A stretch of DNA of 64,000 bases from Mycolicibacterium aichiense (GTDB lineage Bacteria > Actinomycetota > Actinomycetes > Mycobacteriales > Mycobacteriaceae): contig NZ_AP022561.1 in assembly GCF_010726245.1 (NCBI RefSeq), forward strand, positions 5,580,001 through 5,644,000, given 5' to 3'. The notes under the pieces were generated by a model, which searched no databases, was not told where the DNA came from, and worked only from the letters and a program-made list of their open reading frames with translations. This document shows positions 25,529-35,090 of the stretch, one piece after another (position 1 is the first letter of the stretch; the number at the start of each line of letters is the position of its first letter). The translations under genes and the position numbers were made by a program.

Positions 25529-26176
25529 GTGCATACCGTTCGTACAGTTTTGCTAGATAGCTCTGAGACGCCAGCCCATTCAGATGATCTCTTTTTTTCC
25601 GTCGGCGACATGCCATTCGACGAGATGTTTAGTCGCTGGCTTCCGTTAAGACGTAAAATCGACGTCGCTGGAAATATGATTTTTGGTCTTCTCAACAGAG
25701 AACCAGCTTTCGTTCAGACCCAACTACTGACAATTGCCGTTGCGGCGGAGGCATTGAGTCGCGGCCTACGGCCTGGTGCTCTACCCATGACCCCTCGCGA
25801 CTTCGAGCGGTTACTTGCTGAAGCACTGAAAACGCTCGATCCGGGTGACCGCGAGCGGTTTGAGGGTCTTGTCCGAAACGAGCCAACGTATCGAGATCGT
25901 TTGCTAGATCTCGCGTCTATTCCCTCGCAAGTGGCCGTCGATCTCGTGCTTCCTGACCGCGAGGGATGGGCAAACAGTCTGAGAAACGTCCGCAACGGCC
26001 TCGCGCACGGCCTCGCTCGCGACATCGGCGAACTAGAAGAACTGCATCAGCTTTTTCTACGCACCAAGTACTTACTATATTTGGTGATCATGGCGGAGAT
26101 GGGCCTCTCCGGGAGCGTGCAGGAGCGCTGCATCCGCAATAATGCTCCACTGATGCATTTGAACAATGCTGGTTGA
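25529..26176 (+). CDS. ApeA-like HEPN domain, C-terminal half (frameshifted gene)
   Basis: A 215-codon reading from a GTG that is probably not the native start, since the frame is open and coding-like upstream (KISRKEIERPVTAEVHTV) back to the frameshift. The helical domain ends with RNVRNGLAHG, which holds the HEPN RNase motif R-x4-H (Arg codon at 25991, His codon at 26006). Joined to the upstream half it gives a protein of about 480 residues, in the size range of ApeA. HEPN domains of this kind cleave RNA, often tRNA, on phage infection. The catalytic motif is intact, so repair of one base would restore a full protein. Confidence 0.75.
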   Translation: MHTVRTVLLDSSETPAHSDDLFFSVGDMPFDEMFSRWLPLRRKIDVAGNMIFGLLNREPAFVQTQLLTIAVAAEALSRGLRPGALPMTPRDFERLLAEALKTLDPGDRERFEGLVRNEPTYRDRLLDLASIPSQVAVDLVLPDREGWANSLRNVRNGLAHGLARDIGELEELHQLFLRTKYLLYLVIMAEMGLSGSVQERCIRNNAPLMHLNNAG

Positions 26177-26221
26177 AAAGCTGCGGTCCCCTTGTCTGCC
26201 CGACAGCACGACTGTTCGCCC

Positions 26222-26711
26222 GTGGATTCCCGAGGCCCTCCGGACCCCATCGGGCACAATCGAATTGGATCCCGAACCGATCCTCGCCGATGTCCCACGG
26301 CTGCACGCGGCGTTGACATCGGAGTCAGGTTTCCTGCTGATCGGCCGGCGACACCTGCGGTCCAACAACAGCTGGATGCACAATCTGCCCGCCCTGTCCG
26401 GCGGCACCAATCGCTGCACGCTACAGATCCATCCCAACGACGCCGCCCGGCTCGGCCTCGATGAGATGGCGATCGTCACCGGTCCGGGCGGGAAACTCGA
26501 AGTGCCGGTGGAGATCACCGACGCGATCCGTCCCGGCGTGGTGTCCCTGCCGCACGGCTGGGGACACACCGAGCCGGGCACCCGGATGCGGGTGGCCGCA
26601 CAGCACCCGGGCGTCAACGTCAACAACCTCAACGACGGCACGCTGCTGGATCCGTTGTCCGGCACCGCGGTATTGAACGCGCTGCCGGTGGAGGTCGCGC
26701 CGGCCGGCTAG
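26222..26711 (+). pseudogene. Displaced 3' fragment of the molybdo-enzyme gene (right repeat copy)
   Basis: This fragment encodes the last ~163 residues of the oxidoreductase (from RTPSGTIELDPEP to the VEVAPAG end) but lacks the first ~578 codons. It is gapless with the left copy at about 90% identity. Its stop codon overlaps the stop of the convergent PPOX gene, a tight native-looking junction, so this is probably the original resident 3' end left behind by the island. A 26166 ATG opens the frame, but the ~19 codons before the homology look random. Confidence 0.85.
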
Positions 26712-27322
26712 TACAACACCTTGCGAATGTTGTCCTCGCAGTAGCGTTCCTCGAGCTCTGCCTCGGACCAGTCGTGCCGCAACGCCTTGGCCATCTGGGC
26801 GACGCTGGGCAACGCGGTCGGATTCCAGGTTTCCGGCTTCCAGGTGTCCGAGCGCAGGAATGCCTTGGAGCAGTGGAAGAACACCTCGTCGATGTCGACC
26901 TCCAACGCCAGCAGCGGCCGCTTGCCCTTGACCGCCATGGCGTCGAAGTAGTCGGCGTCGGCCAGGATGCGGCCCCGGCCGTTGATTCGCAGCGTGTCGC
27001 CGCGACCGGGGATCACGAACAGGGTTCCGACTCCGGGCCGCTGCAGCACGTTGAGATATCCGTCGACGCGCTTGTTGCCCGGCCGATCAGGGATGGCGAT
27101 GGTGCGGTCGTCGATCACGTGGACGAATCCCGCCGGGTCCCCCTTTGGCGAAATGTCAACGTGGCCTTGCGCATCGGTGGTCGCCACAAAGGCCAGCGGG
27201 GAATGCGCCAACCAGTCCTGTTGTACCGGCGACAGCCGATCCTTGACCTTGTTCGCCACGTAGGGGTCAGGTTCGCCCACGATCTCCCGAAGCTCGGCGA
27301 CGGTGGTCACTTCACGGTGCAT
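26708..27322 (-). CDS. Pyridoxamine 5'-phosphate oxidase-family flavin/F420 protein
   Basis: A 204-residue split-beta-barrel protein. Text such as DWLAHSPLAFVATTDAQGHVDISPKGDPAGFVHV (shown by its parts LAFVATTD and ISPKGDPAGF), IAIPDRPGNKRVDGYLN and a late FHCSKAFLRS matches the MSMEG_1061-like/PPOX subgroup of actinobacteria that bind FMN or F420. It probably reduces a small molecule or handles heme; the substrate is unknown. The ATG before HREVTTVAEL has a GGGGGAGG site about ten bases upstream. A much longer reading upstream is a shadow of the next two genes. Confidence 0.85.
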   Translation of the reverse strand: MHREVTTVAELREIVGEPDPYVANKVKDRLSPVQQDWLAHSPLAFVATTDAQGHVDISPKGDPAGFVHVIDDRTIAIPDRPGNKRVDGYLNVLQRPGVGTLFVIPGRGDTLRINGRGRILADADYFDAMAVKGKRPLLALEVDIDEVFFHCSKAFLRSDTWKPETWNPTALPSVAQMAKALRHDWSEAELEERYCEDNIRKVLY

Positions 27323-27348
27323 TGCTCGAGTATCCTCCCCCGAGCCGG

Positions 27349-27846
27349 TCAGCGGACACCTTCCTTGGCGTAGACGACGCGCAGCACATGGCCCACCTCC
27401 GGGCCCATCACCAGTGCGGCCAGCTCGCAGAATGTCGCGACGAAGGCCGGACCGTGGGCGGCGCCCTGCGGGGTCAGGTGGTGGGCGATCTCGTGCAGCA
27501 ACACCAGCTCCCGCATGGCCCAGTCGGCGGCCGAGCGGTCGGGGACGGCGATAACGCCTGTGCCATCGACGTTTTCGTAGTGCGCCGCGGTCGCCGCGCG
27601 GCGGGGACGCACACTGAGCGGTCCCGGGTCGGGCCAGCGTGCGGTCACGGCAGGCAGCGCGAGTACCTCGTCGACGTAACGCTGCACCGACGGTATCGAG
27701 GCGAATCGTCCTTCCGGCGGCAGGGTGAGCTGGGTGCCGAAGAAGTCGATGGTGCGTGAACTGTGCTGGGCGGCACGATCGAAGAGGGTCCGGACGAACT
27801 CTTCGGCCGCGTAGACGCGGGAGCGCTGGCTGTCGCGCGCCGTCAC
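27349..27846 (-). CDS. TIGR04338-family metallohydrolase (Rv0184-like)
   Basis: A 165-residue protein with the zinc motif HEIAHHLTPQGAAHGPAF, that is HExxH plus a further His, as in small putative metallopeptidases restricted to actinobacteria. No signal peptide. The GTG start overlaps the stop of the DUF2786 gene (GTGA), so they are coupled; the same gene pair is Rv0184-Rv0185 in M. tuberculosis. Its substrate is not known. Confidence 0.88.
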   Translation of the reverse strand: MTARDSQRSRVYAAEEFVRTLFDRAAQHSSRTIDFFGTQLTLPPEGRFASIPSVQRYVDEVLALPAVTARWPDPGPLSVRPRRAATAAHYENVDGTGVIAVPDRSAADWAMRELVLLHEIAHHLTPQGAAHGPAFVATFCELAALVMGPEVGHVLRVVYAKEGVR

Positions 27847-28592
27847 CGCGGCAGCCGGGTCCGCGCCCCCGGCAACTCGGGGCTGGAACCCAGCCGGGCC
27901 TGCTTGCCGGCGCGGTCACCGGCGCGCCTGGCCGCCGAGGAGTACCCCGCCGAGGCTCGGCTGGCCCGCCAGGTTCCGCGCGCCTTGGAGGTCTGGCGGT
28001 AGTGCTCGCGCAGTTCGAGTTCCTTGTTGCGCAGTGCCACAGCGGTTCCCGGCGCGGTCGTGCGATCGCGGGTGGCCTCCTGGCGCGCCTCGTCCCGCGC
28101 GTGCGACAGGCGCTGGGCCACGCGGGCGCCGAATGCCAACTGGAAATTGAGCCGCGCGGTGATCGTCGGCGTCGGCTTGTGCGCGCCGGTGGCCAGGTAG
28201 GCGTCGCAGCTGCGCACCATCTGCACCACGAGGCTGGCGTACAAGGCGTGGCTGGCGTCGATGTCCTCGGCGAACCCGTAGGCATAGACGAACGCCGAGT
28301 TCGAAGCGACATCGCACTGCACATCGTTGGCCGCGGCGATGCCGGCGAACAGCTGCACGTAGGTCCGCAGGCCGCGCGCGCCCGGCTCGCCGATGGTGAT
28401 CGTGCGCTGCGTCGGCGCCTGCGCCGCACTGCGGGTGGCGGAATGTGACCGTGCCACGGCCAGATCGATCGAGGTGGCGGTGGCCAGCCGCTGCGCGGCG
28501 GCCATGAACGCCTCCGCCTCGTGCGAGTTGTCGGTGCCCTCGGCCTGGCGCAGGAGCGCGGCGATGCGTGCCAGCATCTTGTCGTCGGTCAC
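27843..28592 (-). CDS. DUF2786 protein (Rv0185-like)
   Basis: About 249 residues. The N-terminal KMLARIAALLRQAEGTDN and HEAEAFMAAAQRLATATSID form the DUF2786 helical signature. The C-terminal third is Arg/Ala-rich and basic (RASAGYSSAARRAGDRAGKQ), which may bind nucleic acid. A GTG before TDDKML fits homologs; an ATG ten codons upstream or the ATG of MLARIA are alternatives, none with a strong ribosome site. It is paired with the TIGR04338 metallohydrolase, so the two probably act together in an unknown process. Confidence 0.8.
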   Translation of the reverse strand: MTDDKMLARIAALLRQAEGTDNSHEAEAFMAAAQRLATATSIDLAVARSHSATRSAAQAPTQRTITIGEPGARGLRTYVQLFAGIAAANDVQCDVASNSAFVYAYGFAEDIDASHALYASLVVQMVRSCDAYLATGAHKPTPTITARLNFQLAFGARVAQRLSHARDEARQEATRDRTTAPGTAVALRNKELELREHYRQTSKARGTWRASRASAGYSSAARRAGDRAGKQARLGSSPELPGARTRLPR

Positions 28593-28641
28593 GCTAGGCA
28601 ACCTAGCCGAGCCCGGCGACATCGGTGCGCCGGCAGATGGG

Positions 28642-30524
<1,883 letters not shown>

Positions 30525-30587
30525 CTAACGGGGTGCTCTCGCGCACGCCGGTTCCGGCTGTCGGTGCTCGTGCGTAAGCTCGGCACG

Positions 30588-31595
30588 GTGAGCGTGCTCG
30601 CCCATAATCTTGACGACGGGCTGGACCCCGGCCGCGGCGATTTCCTGGCTCAGGCCGAGCCGTACCGGCGTGAACTGCTGGCTCACTGCTACCGGATGAC
30701 CGGCTCCTTGCACGACGCGGAGGACCTGGTGCAGGAGACCTTCCTGCGCGCGTGGAAGTCCTATGACCGCTTCGAAGGCAAGTCCTCGGTCCGCACCTGG
30801 TTGCACCGCATCGCCACCAACACCTCGTTGACGGCGCTGGAGGGCAGGCAGCGGCGGCCGTTGCCGACCGGGTTGGGCGCGCCGAGTTCGAATCCGACCG
30901 ACGATCTCGTCGAGCGTGCCGAGGTGCCCTGGCTGGAGCCACTGCCCGATTCGCTGTACGACGACCCGGCCGACCCGTCGGTGATCGTCGGGTCCCGGGA
31001 ATCGGTCCGGCTGGCGTTCGTGGCCGCGCTGCAACACCTGTCCCCCCGTCAGCGCGCCGTTCTGGTGCTGCGGGACGTTCTGCAGTGGCGCGCCGCCGAG
31101 GTCGCCGACGCGATCGACACCTCGGTGGCTGCCGTCAACAGCCTGCTGCAGCGGGCGCGGGCCCAGCTCGAGGCCGTCGGGCCCAGCCAGGATGACGAAC
31201 TGTCACCGCCGGAGTCCGATGAGGCCCGCGAAAAGCTGGCCCACTACATCTCGGCCTTCGAGGATTACGACATCGATCGGCTGGTGAAAATGTTCACCGC
31301 CGAGGCGATTTGGGAGATGCCGCCGTTCGACGGCTGGTATCAGGGCGGCCCGGTCATCGGGGCGCTCATCCACCAGAACTGCCCCGCGGAGAAGGCCGGC
31401 GACATGCGGCTGTTGCCGCTGACCGCCAACGGCCAGCCCGCCGCGGCGATGTACATGCGTCTCCCGGAGACCGGCGGCCGGCACGTGCCTTTTCAGCTGC
31501 ACGTCCTGGACATGCGCGCCGACGGCGTCTCGCACGTGGTGGCGTTCCTGGACACCAGCCTGTTCGCGAAATTCGGCCTGCCGGAAGTGCTTTAG
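30588..31595 (+). CDS. sigG: ECF-type sigma factor SigG with C-terminal SnoaL-like domain
   Basis: About 335 residues from a GTG. Region 2 reads AHCYRMTGSLHDAEDLVQET and FLRAWKSYDRFEG; region 4 reads LSPRQRAVLVLRDVLQWRAA with AAVNSLLQRARAQL. A SnoaL/NTF2-like domain of about 120 residues follows (YISAFEDYDIDRLVKMFTAEA), which marks the SigG/SigJ (ECF41/56-like) type where this domain regulates activity without a separate anti-sigma factor. The position next to the Rv0183-like lipase equals that of Rv0182c, sigG in M. tuberculosis. Upstream in-frame text is a shadow of the lipase gene. The family role is in DNA-damage and stress response. Confidence 0.88.
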   Translation: MSVLAHNLDDGLDPGRGDFLAQAEPYRRELLAHCYRMTGSLHDAEDLVQETFLRAWKSYDRFEGKSSVRTWLHRIATNTSLTALEGRQRRPLPTGLGAPSSNPTDDLVERAEVPWLEPLPDSLYDDPADPSVIVGSRESVRLAFVAALQHLSPRQRAVLVLRDVLQWRAAEVADAIDTSVAAVNSLLQRARAQLEAVGPSQDDELSPPESDEAREKLAHYISAFEDYDIDRLVKMFTAEAIWEMPPFDGWYQGGPVIGALIHQNCPAEKAGDMRLLPLTANGQPAAAMYMRLPETGGRHVPFQLHVLDMRADGVSHVVAFLDTSLFAKFGLPEVL

Positions 31596-32563
31596 AGGCC
31601 CAGGGAGTGCTGGGCTTCTCGCAACGTGGTCGCCGACGCCTGCAGCCCGAGGAGTTCGGGAACCGCGAGCGGAACCTGCAACACCTCCCCGGCACCGGCA
31701 GCCGACACGACGGTCGGCAATGACAGTGCCACATCGGTGATCTCGTAGGCGCCGTGCTGGACGGTGGAGATCGGCAGCACTCGATGCTGGTCACCGAGCA
31801 CCGCTTCGATGATGCGCGCGGTGGACAGGCCGATCGCCAGATTGGTCGCGCCCTTACCCTCGATGATCTCGTACGCGGCGTTGACCACGGCTGCCGAGAT
31901 GGCCGTCTGAGTCGCCTCGTCGAAGACCACCTCGCCGTCAGCGCGGTACTGCGCGGCGGGCACACCGCCAATTGAGACGCTCGACCACAGCGAGATCTCG
32001 GAGTCGCCGTGTTCGCCCACGATGAACCCGTGCACGTTGCCGACCGCGAGCTGCGCACGCTGAGCGATCAGGTACCGAAACCGGCTGCTGTCCAACAGCG
32101 TTCCCGATCCGAAGATACGTCCGGTCGGCGCATCGACCGCCCGTGCGGCGGCGTAGGTGACGACGTCGACGGGGTTGGTGACGAATACGACCACCGCATT
32201 GGGGGACAACTCCAGTAGCTGCGGTGTGAGCTCTTGTGCCATAGCCACATTCGTGGCGGCAAGCTCCAGCCGGCTCTGCCCCGGATGTTGTTTGGCGCCG
32301 GCGGTCACCACGACGACCGCCGACCCGGCGGTGACGTCTATCTGGTCGGAACCTGTCACGGTGCAGTGCGGCACGAACTGGCTGCCGTGATTGAGGTCGA
32401 GTACTTCGGCCCGGACCTTCTTCGGATTGGTGTCGTAGAGCGCCAAAACGCCTGCCGATCCGCGGATCAGGCAGGCGTAGGCGATCGCGGTGCCGACACT
32501 CCCGGCTCCGATGATGGCGACTTTGCGGTTCCGGTGTACGAACACCTCACCATCATCGGGCAC
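31592..32563 (-). CDS. ldh: L-lactate dehydrogenase
   Basis: A 323-residue NAD-dependent enzyme interconverting pyruvate and lactate. The N-terminal Rossmann motif is VAIIGAGSVGTAIAYA with an acidic residue at the second strand (LYDTNPKK). Catalytic parts are SGTLLDSSRFRYLIA (substrate Arg) and VGEHGDSEISLWSS (active-site His). Text NPVDVVTYAAARAV is typical of LDH. The GTG start has a weak site; a second GTG six codons later is possible. M. tuberculosis lacks a close LDH of this type, so its presence fits an environmental species. Convergent with sigG, overlapping by four bases. Confidence 0.92.
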   Translation of the reverse strand: MPDDGEVFVHRNRKVAIIGAGSVGTAIAYACLIRGSAGVLALYDTNPKKVRAEVLDLNHGSQFVPHCTVTGSDQIDVTAGSAVVVVTAGAKQHPGQSRLELAATNVAMAQELTPQLLELSPNAVVVFVTNPVDVVTYAAARAVDAPTGRIFGSGTLLDSSRFRYLIAQRAQLAVGNVHGFIVGEHGDSEISLWSSVSIGGVPAAQYRADGEVVFDEATQTAISAAVVNAAYEIIEGKGATNLAIGLSTARIIEAVLGDQHRVLPISTVQHGAYEITDVALSLPTVVSAAGAGEVLQVPLAVPELLGLQASATTLREAQHSLGL

Positions 32564-32582
32564 AGCGCGCGGCCCTGGGCGG

Positions 32583-33545
32583 TCAGTCGATACCGACGAT
32601 CTCGGCAGCGATGGCGGCCACCCGGGTCTGGGCAGCCGAGACCAGCCGCTGACGATTCTTGTTGGCCTCTTCGTAGGCGATGATCGCCCGGATATCGGCA
32701 GGATCCTCGAGTTCCTTCACCGCAGCGACGGCCTCGCTGAGGTTGAGCTCGTCATAGCCGGCGATCGGCAGTTCCTCCGGCGACAGGATGCCGGTAGAGC
32801 TGCGCAGCGAATGGATCGCGTCCGCGGCGCCGTCGGCGCCCTCGCGACGGGCCACCTTCTCGGCAGTCTCCAACGCAGCATCACGGGCACCAGCCGCGGC
32901 CTTGACCGCGACCTCACCTGCGTGGGCGCTGCGGTTGACCAGCTGGTCCACTGCCGGCCGCGTGTGGCGCAGTGCCTCCAGCGCGCGGTCGATGCCGCGA
33001 ACCGAGGAGATCATCGGCCAGTTGGCCACCCGAACGGTCAGGCCGGTCAGGATCTGCAACGGCGTGCGCCGCAGTGCTGCCGGGCCGCCGAGCGCGTCTT
33101 CGGCCAGCACGGTGGTCAGCCAGTCGACGGTCGCGGAGTGGGCCGTGATCAGGCGATTGGCCAGGCTTTCGATGTCGGGGTTGCGAGCCGCAACGGCGAG
33201 CGCCTTGAGGTAGCGGGCGCGATCGAGCAGTTGGCCCTCGAGCGCCAGATCACCCAGCAGTGCTTCGTCGAACGGCTGCGCCTGCTCGGTCAGCGCCTTG
33301 ACGGCCGCGGCGGCACGCCCGAAGAACGGCCCGATCACGTCCGGGAATCCGCCGAGGTCGCGGATCGCGTTCTCGATGGCTTCGGCGCGCTCGCGGCCGT
33401 TGGCCGCATTCTGGGTGAGTTCGGTGCGCACGGCGTCGGTGCGAGCCTGGGTCACCCTGGTCTCGGCGATCTGAACTTCTGTGTTGGTCAGATCGAGAAT
33501 GGCCCGCAGCTGGGCGAGCAGAGTAGTGGTATCGGGTTGGGTCAT
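32583..33545 (-). CDS. Ferritin-like helical-bundle protein, function unknown
   Basis: A 320-residue soluble, almost wholly helical protein (ILDLTNTEVQIAETRVTQAR; NAANGRERAEAIENAIRDLG). The N-terminal ~160 residues resemble the ferritin-like domain often annotated in mycobacterial proteins of this type, but I do not see a clear di-iron ExxH pair. The C-terminal half has Ala-rich helices like those of heparin-binding or lipid-droplet-associated proteins (AVKAAAGARDAALETAEKVA). The ATG has GGGGAGAG upstream. It may be a surface or storage-body protein; no enzyme role is claimed. Confidence 0.75.
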   Translation of the reverse strand: MTQPDTTTLLAQLRAILDLTNTEVQIAETRVTQARTDAVRTELTQNAANGRERAEAIENAIRDLGGFPDVIGPFFGRAAAAVKALTEQAQPFDEALLGDLALEGQLLDRARYLKALAVAARNPDIESLANRLITAHSATVDWLTTVLAEDALGGPAALRRTPLQILTGLTVRVANWPMISSVRGIDRALEALRHTRPAVDQLVNRSAHAGEVAVKAAAGARDAALETAEKVARREGADGAADAIHSLRSSTGILSPEELPIAGYDELNLSEAVAAVKELEDPADIRAIIAYEEANKNRQRLVSAAQTRVAAIAAEIVGID

Positions 33546-34037
33546 CGTGTCTCTCCCCTAGTGCGTTGACGGATTGTGCCGGCGCGGGGTTTTGCACCTC
33601 GTAATGGCCTCTACCCGATCGCCCCGGTCGGTATACGCGTTCGGAGCGGACTCGCGGGTTTCTGCAAGCCATCTCACACTCTTCAGACACGCTGGCCACA
33701 CCGGCACCACCGGCCACCCGGTATTTCCAAAACCGTCAATTCCCTAGGGAATTCATCAGCCGGCAGCCGGGGGTTTGCCCGCATCACAGTTCGATAACAC
33801 TGGTGATCACGATCAATTAAGAGACTGGCGCGGCCATTAAGACTTCTCAGCGCGTGCCCAGTCCCGGTGCGACCAAGCGCGTGTGATTGAGAGGCATGTC
33901 ACCGGGTTGGGCTGTAACACTTCGCAATTCGGCTATCGTCGCTCGCTGCGTACGGGTTTGCCGCAAAACCTCATGGGTACTTTGGGTTTCAGGACGGGGA
34001 ACCAATCACCGACCACGCGTCGGAGAGAGAAGTGATC
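33546..34037. other. Intergenic region of ~490 bp with a palindrome and the hemophore promoter
   Basis: No convincing gene. It is more A+T-rich than its flanks and separates two divergent genes. It contains a 16-bp perfect palindrome (33738-33753). A 56-codon reading from 33896 exists but overlaps the hemophore gene in another frame and looks non-coding. Confidence 0.5.
33738..33753. promoter_or_regulatory. 16-bp perfect palindrome, candidate operator
   Basis: AATTCCCTAGGGAATT, perfectly self-complementary, in the gap between the ferritin-like and hemophore-related genes. It stands about 190 bp upstream of the ferritin-like start and 285 bp upstream of the hemophore start. No iron-box similarity to the IdeR consensus is evident. 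Confidence 0.45.
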
Positions 34038-34436
34038 ATGAAGTTCAGCGGGATCGCGTCAAGTAAGAGGACTGCGGCCGTGGGTACCGGTTTGCTCATG
34101 GGGGGCATGGCGGTGGCCGCGATGGCTGCGCCGGTGGCCTCGGCAGCACCGGATTGCAGTAGTGCCGGCGTCGCCAGCACCGTCAGCTCGGTGACCGGTT
34201 CGGCACACCAGTACCTGGCCGGACACCCCGGCGCCAATCAGGTTCTGACAGCTGCATACACCCAGCCGCGCCCGCAGGCCGAGGCCAATGTGCGCGGGTA
34301 CTTCACCGCCAACCCCGGTGAGTACTACGACCTGCGCGGCATCCTCGCCCCGATCGGCGACACCCAGCGGACGTGCAACGTCACGGTGCTGCCACCGGAT
34401 CTGGAGTCGGCATACACCATGTTCATGGCCGGCTGA
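34038..34436 (+). CDS. Hemophore-related secreted heme-binding protein (Rv0203-like family)
   Basis: A 132-residue secreted protein. Signal peptide with GTGLLMGGMAVAAMAAPVAS and cleavage near ASAAPDC. The mature protein of about 95 residues has the hemophore-related pattern: an early Cys (PDCSSAGVASTVSSVT), AHQYLAGHPGANQVLTAAYT, YFTANPGEYYDLRGI and a second Cys (QRTCNVT) forming a likely disulphide. Rv0203 of M. tuberculosis, a hemophore feeding MmpL3/MmpL11, belongs to this family. GGAGAGAG eight bases upstream supports this ATG, not the GTG two codons earlier. An MmpL11-like gene lies at the other end of the window, but not adjacent. Confidence 0.82.
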   Translation: MKFSGIASSKRTAAVGTGLLMGGMAVAAMAAPVASAAPDCSSAGVASTVSSVTGSAHQYLAGHPGANQVLTAAYTQPRPQAEANVRGYFTANPGEYYDLRGILAPIGDTQRTCNVTVLPPDLESAYTMFMAG

Positions 34437-34484
34437 TCCAGTACGGCGGCCACGCCGTCGATCGCGGCCTGGTCGATATCGAGA

Positions 34485-34530
34485 CAGAACTCAGGGCGGG
34501 AATTCTGCGAAAAACTCGCTCTGAGTTCTG
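34485..34530. terminator. Stem-loop between convergent hemophore and MarR genes
   Basis: Arms CAGAACTCAGGGCG and CGCTCTGAGTTCTG form a 14-bp stem with one G-U pair and an 18-nt loop. It sits between two convergent 3' ends, so it can terminate both. No T-run follows. Confidence 0.6.
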
Positions 34531-34548
34531 AATCGACGCAACCAACGA

Positions 34549-34998
34549 CTATGCGCTGTCGAGCCGGTCCAGCGCAGTGGTGATCACGGCGTCGAAGGCT
34601 CGTAGTTGCGTCGGTGTCATGCCGTCGAAGAGCACCCACCGAACCAGCGCCACATGGTCAGGTGCGGCCGCGCGAAGCGCGTCGGTCCCCGCGGCGGTGA
34701 TCTCGACAGTGGCCCCACGTCGGTCCTGCTCGGTGTCATGACGCTCGACCAGACCCTTGGCTCGCATCCGGCCGAGGTGATGCGAAAGCCTGCTCTGCTC
34801 CCAGCCCAGCGCCTCGGCCAGTTCGAGTACCCGGGCCGGGCCCTGCTCGGACAGTGTCACCAGCACCTCGTAATCGGCGAGCGACAGCCCGCACCGCGCC
34901 TGTAGCTGACGGTTCATCTCGGCCTGCAGGCGGCCGTTCAACGCCAGGTAATTACGCCAGATCCGCTGTTGGTCACCGGTCAACCAGCGCTGGGCCAT
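34549..34998 (-). CDS. MarR-family regulator
   Basis: A 149-residue winged-helix regulator. The DNA-binding part has LSLADYEVLVTLSEQ, LELAEALGWEQSRLSHHLGR and the wing AKGLVERHDTEQDRRGATVE, a standard MarR layout. The ATG before AQRWLTG is preferred; a start eight codons earlier would reach into the intergenic palindrome. Divergent from the pirin gene with a short palindrome in between, so it likely represses pirin and itself. Confidence 0.88.
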   Translation of the reverse strand: MAQRWLTGDQQRIWRNYLALNGRLQAEMNRQLQARCGLSLADYEVLVTLSEQGPARVLELAEALGWEQSRLSHHLGRMRAKGLVERHDTEQDRRGATVEITAAGTDALRAAAPDHVALVRWVLFDGMTPTQLRAFDAVITTALDRLDSA

Positions 34999-35020
34999 AC
35001 CGATCACCCTACCGGAATAC

Positions 35021-35032
35021 ATGACACGTCAT
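35021..35032. promoter_or_regulatory. Candidate MarR operator
   Basis: ATGAC-AC-GTCAT, perfect 5-bp arms, in the 92-bp gap between the divergent MarR and pirin genes. Short, so the evidence is mainly its position. Confidence 0.45.
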
Positions 35033-35090
35033 CTATGTTGTCGCAGGCAAGCCCGCCACCTAGGCTGGCAACGACCCAAGGGGTGATGAC

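Larger units (their letters stand above)
21499..26221. mobile_element. Acquired genomic island inserted at the 3' end of the molybdo-enzyme gene
   Basis: The segment lies between two diverged copies of the last ~490 bp of the oxidoreductase gene. It has no counterpart in the mycobacterial gene order around it, and its right part (about 24.8-25.8 kb) is close to half A+T by eye, against a G+C-rich background. It carries a hipA remnant, a nuclease-like gene and a frameshifted ApeA-like gene. No integrase, transposase, terminal inverted repeat or tRNA is visible. Acquisition by homologous recombination with DNA from a related mycobacterium, or loss of an integrase, would both fit. Confidence 0.7.

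Noticed and set aside
26166..26221. Treating the right-hand repeat copy as an intact small gene from the ATG at 26166
   Set aside because: The first ~19 codons look random and overlap the HEPN gene. The rest is only the last quarter of an enzyme that needs its N-terminal cofactor domains.
21499..26221. A transposon or integrative element with its own recombinase
   Set aside because: I looked for transposase (DDE) and integrase (RxxR...Y) text and terminal inverted repeats in the island and found none.
27323..28429. N-terminal extension of the PPOX-type gene to 573 codons
   Set aside because: The extension lies antiparallel in another frame over the TIGR04338 and DUF2786 genes and is Arg/Pro-rich. 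The ATG at 27322 with its ribosome site gives the normal family length.
33896..34066. A 56-codon plus-strand reading with a GAGAGG upstream
   Set aside because: It overlaps the hemophore signal peptide in another frame, and its text (RCVRVCRKTSW) looks random.
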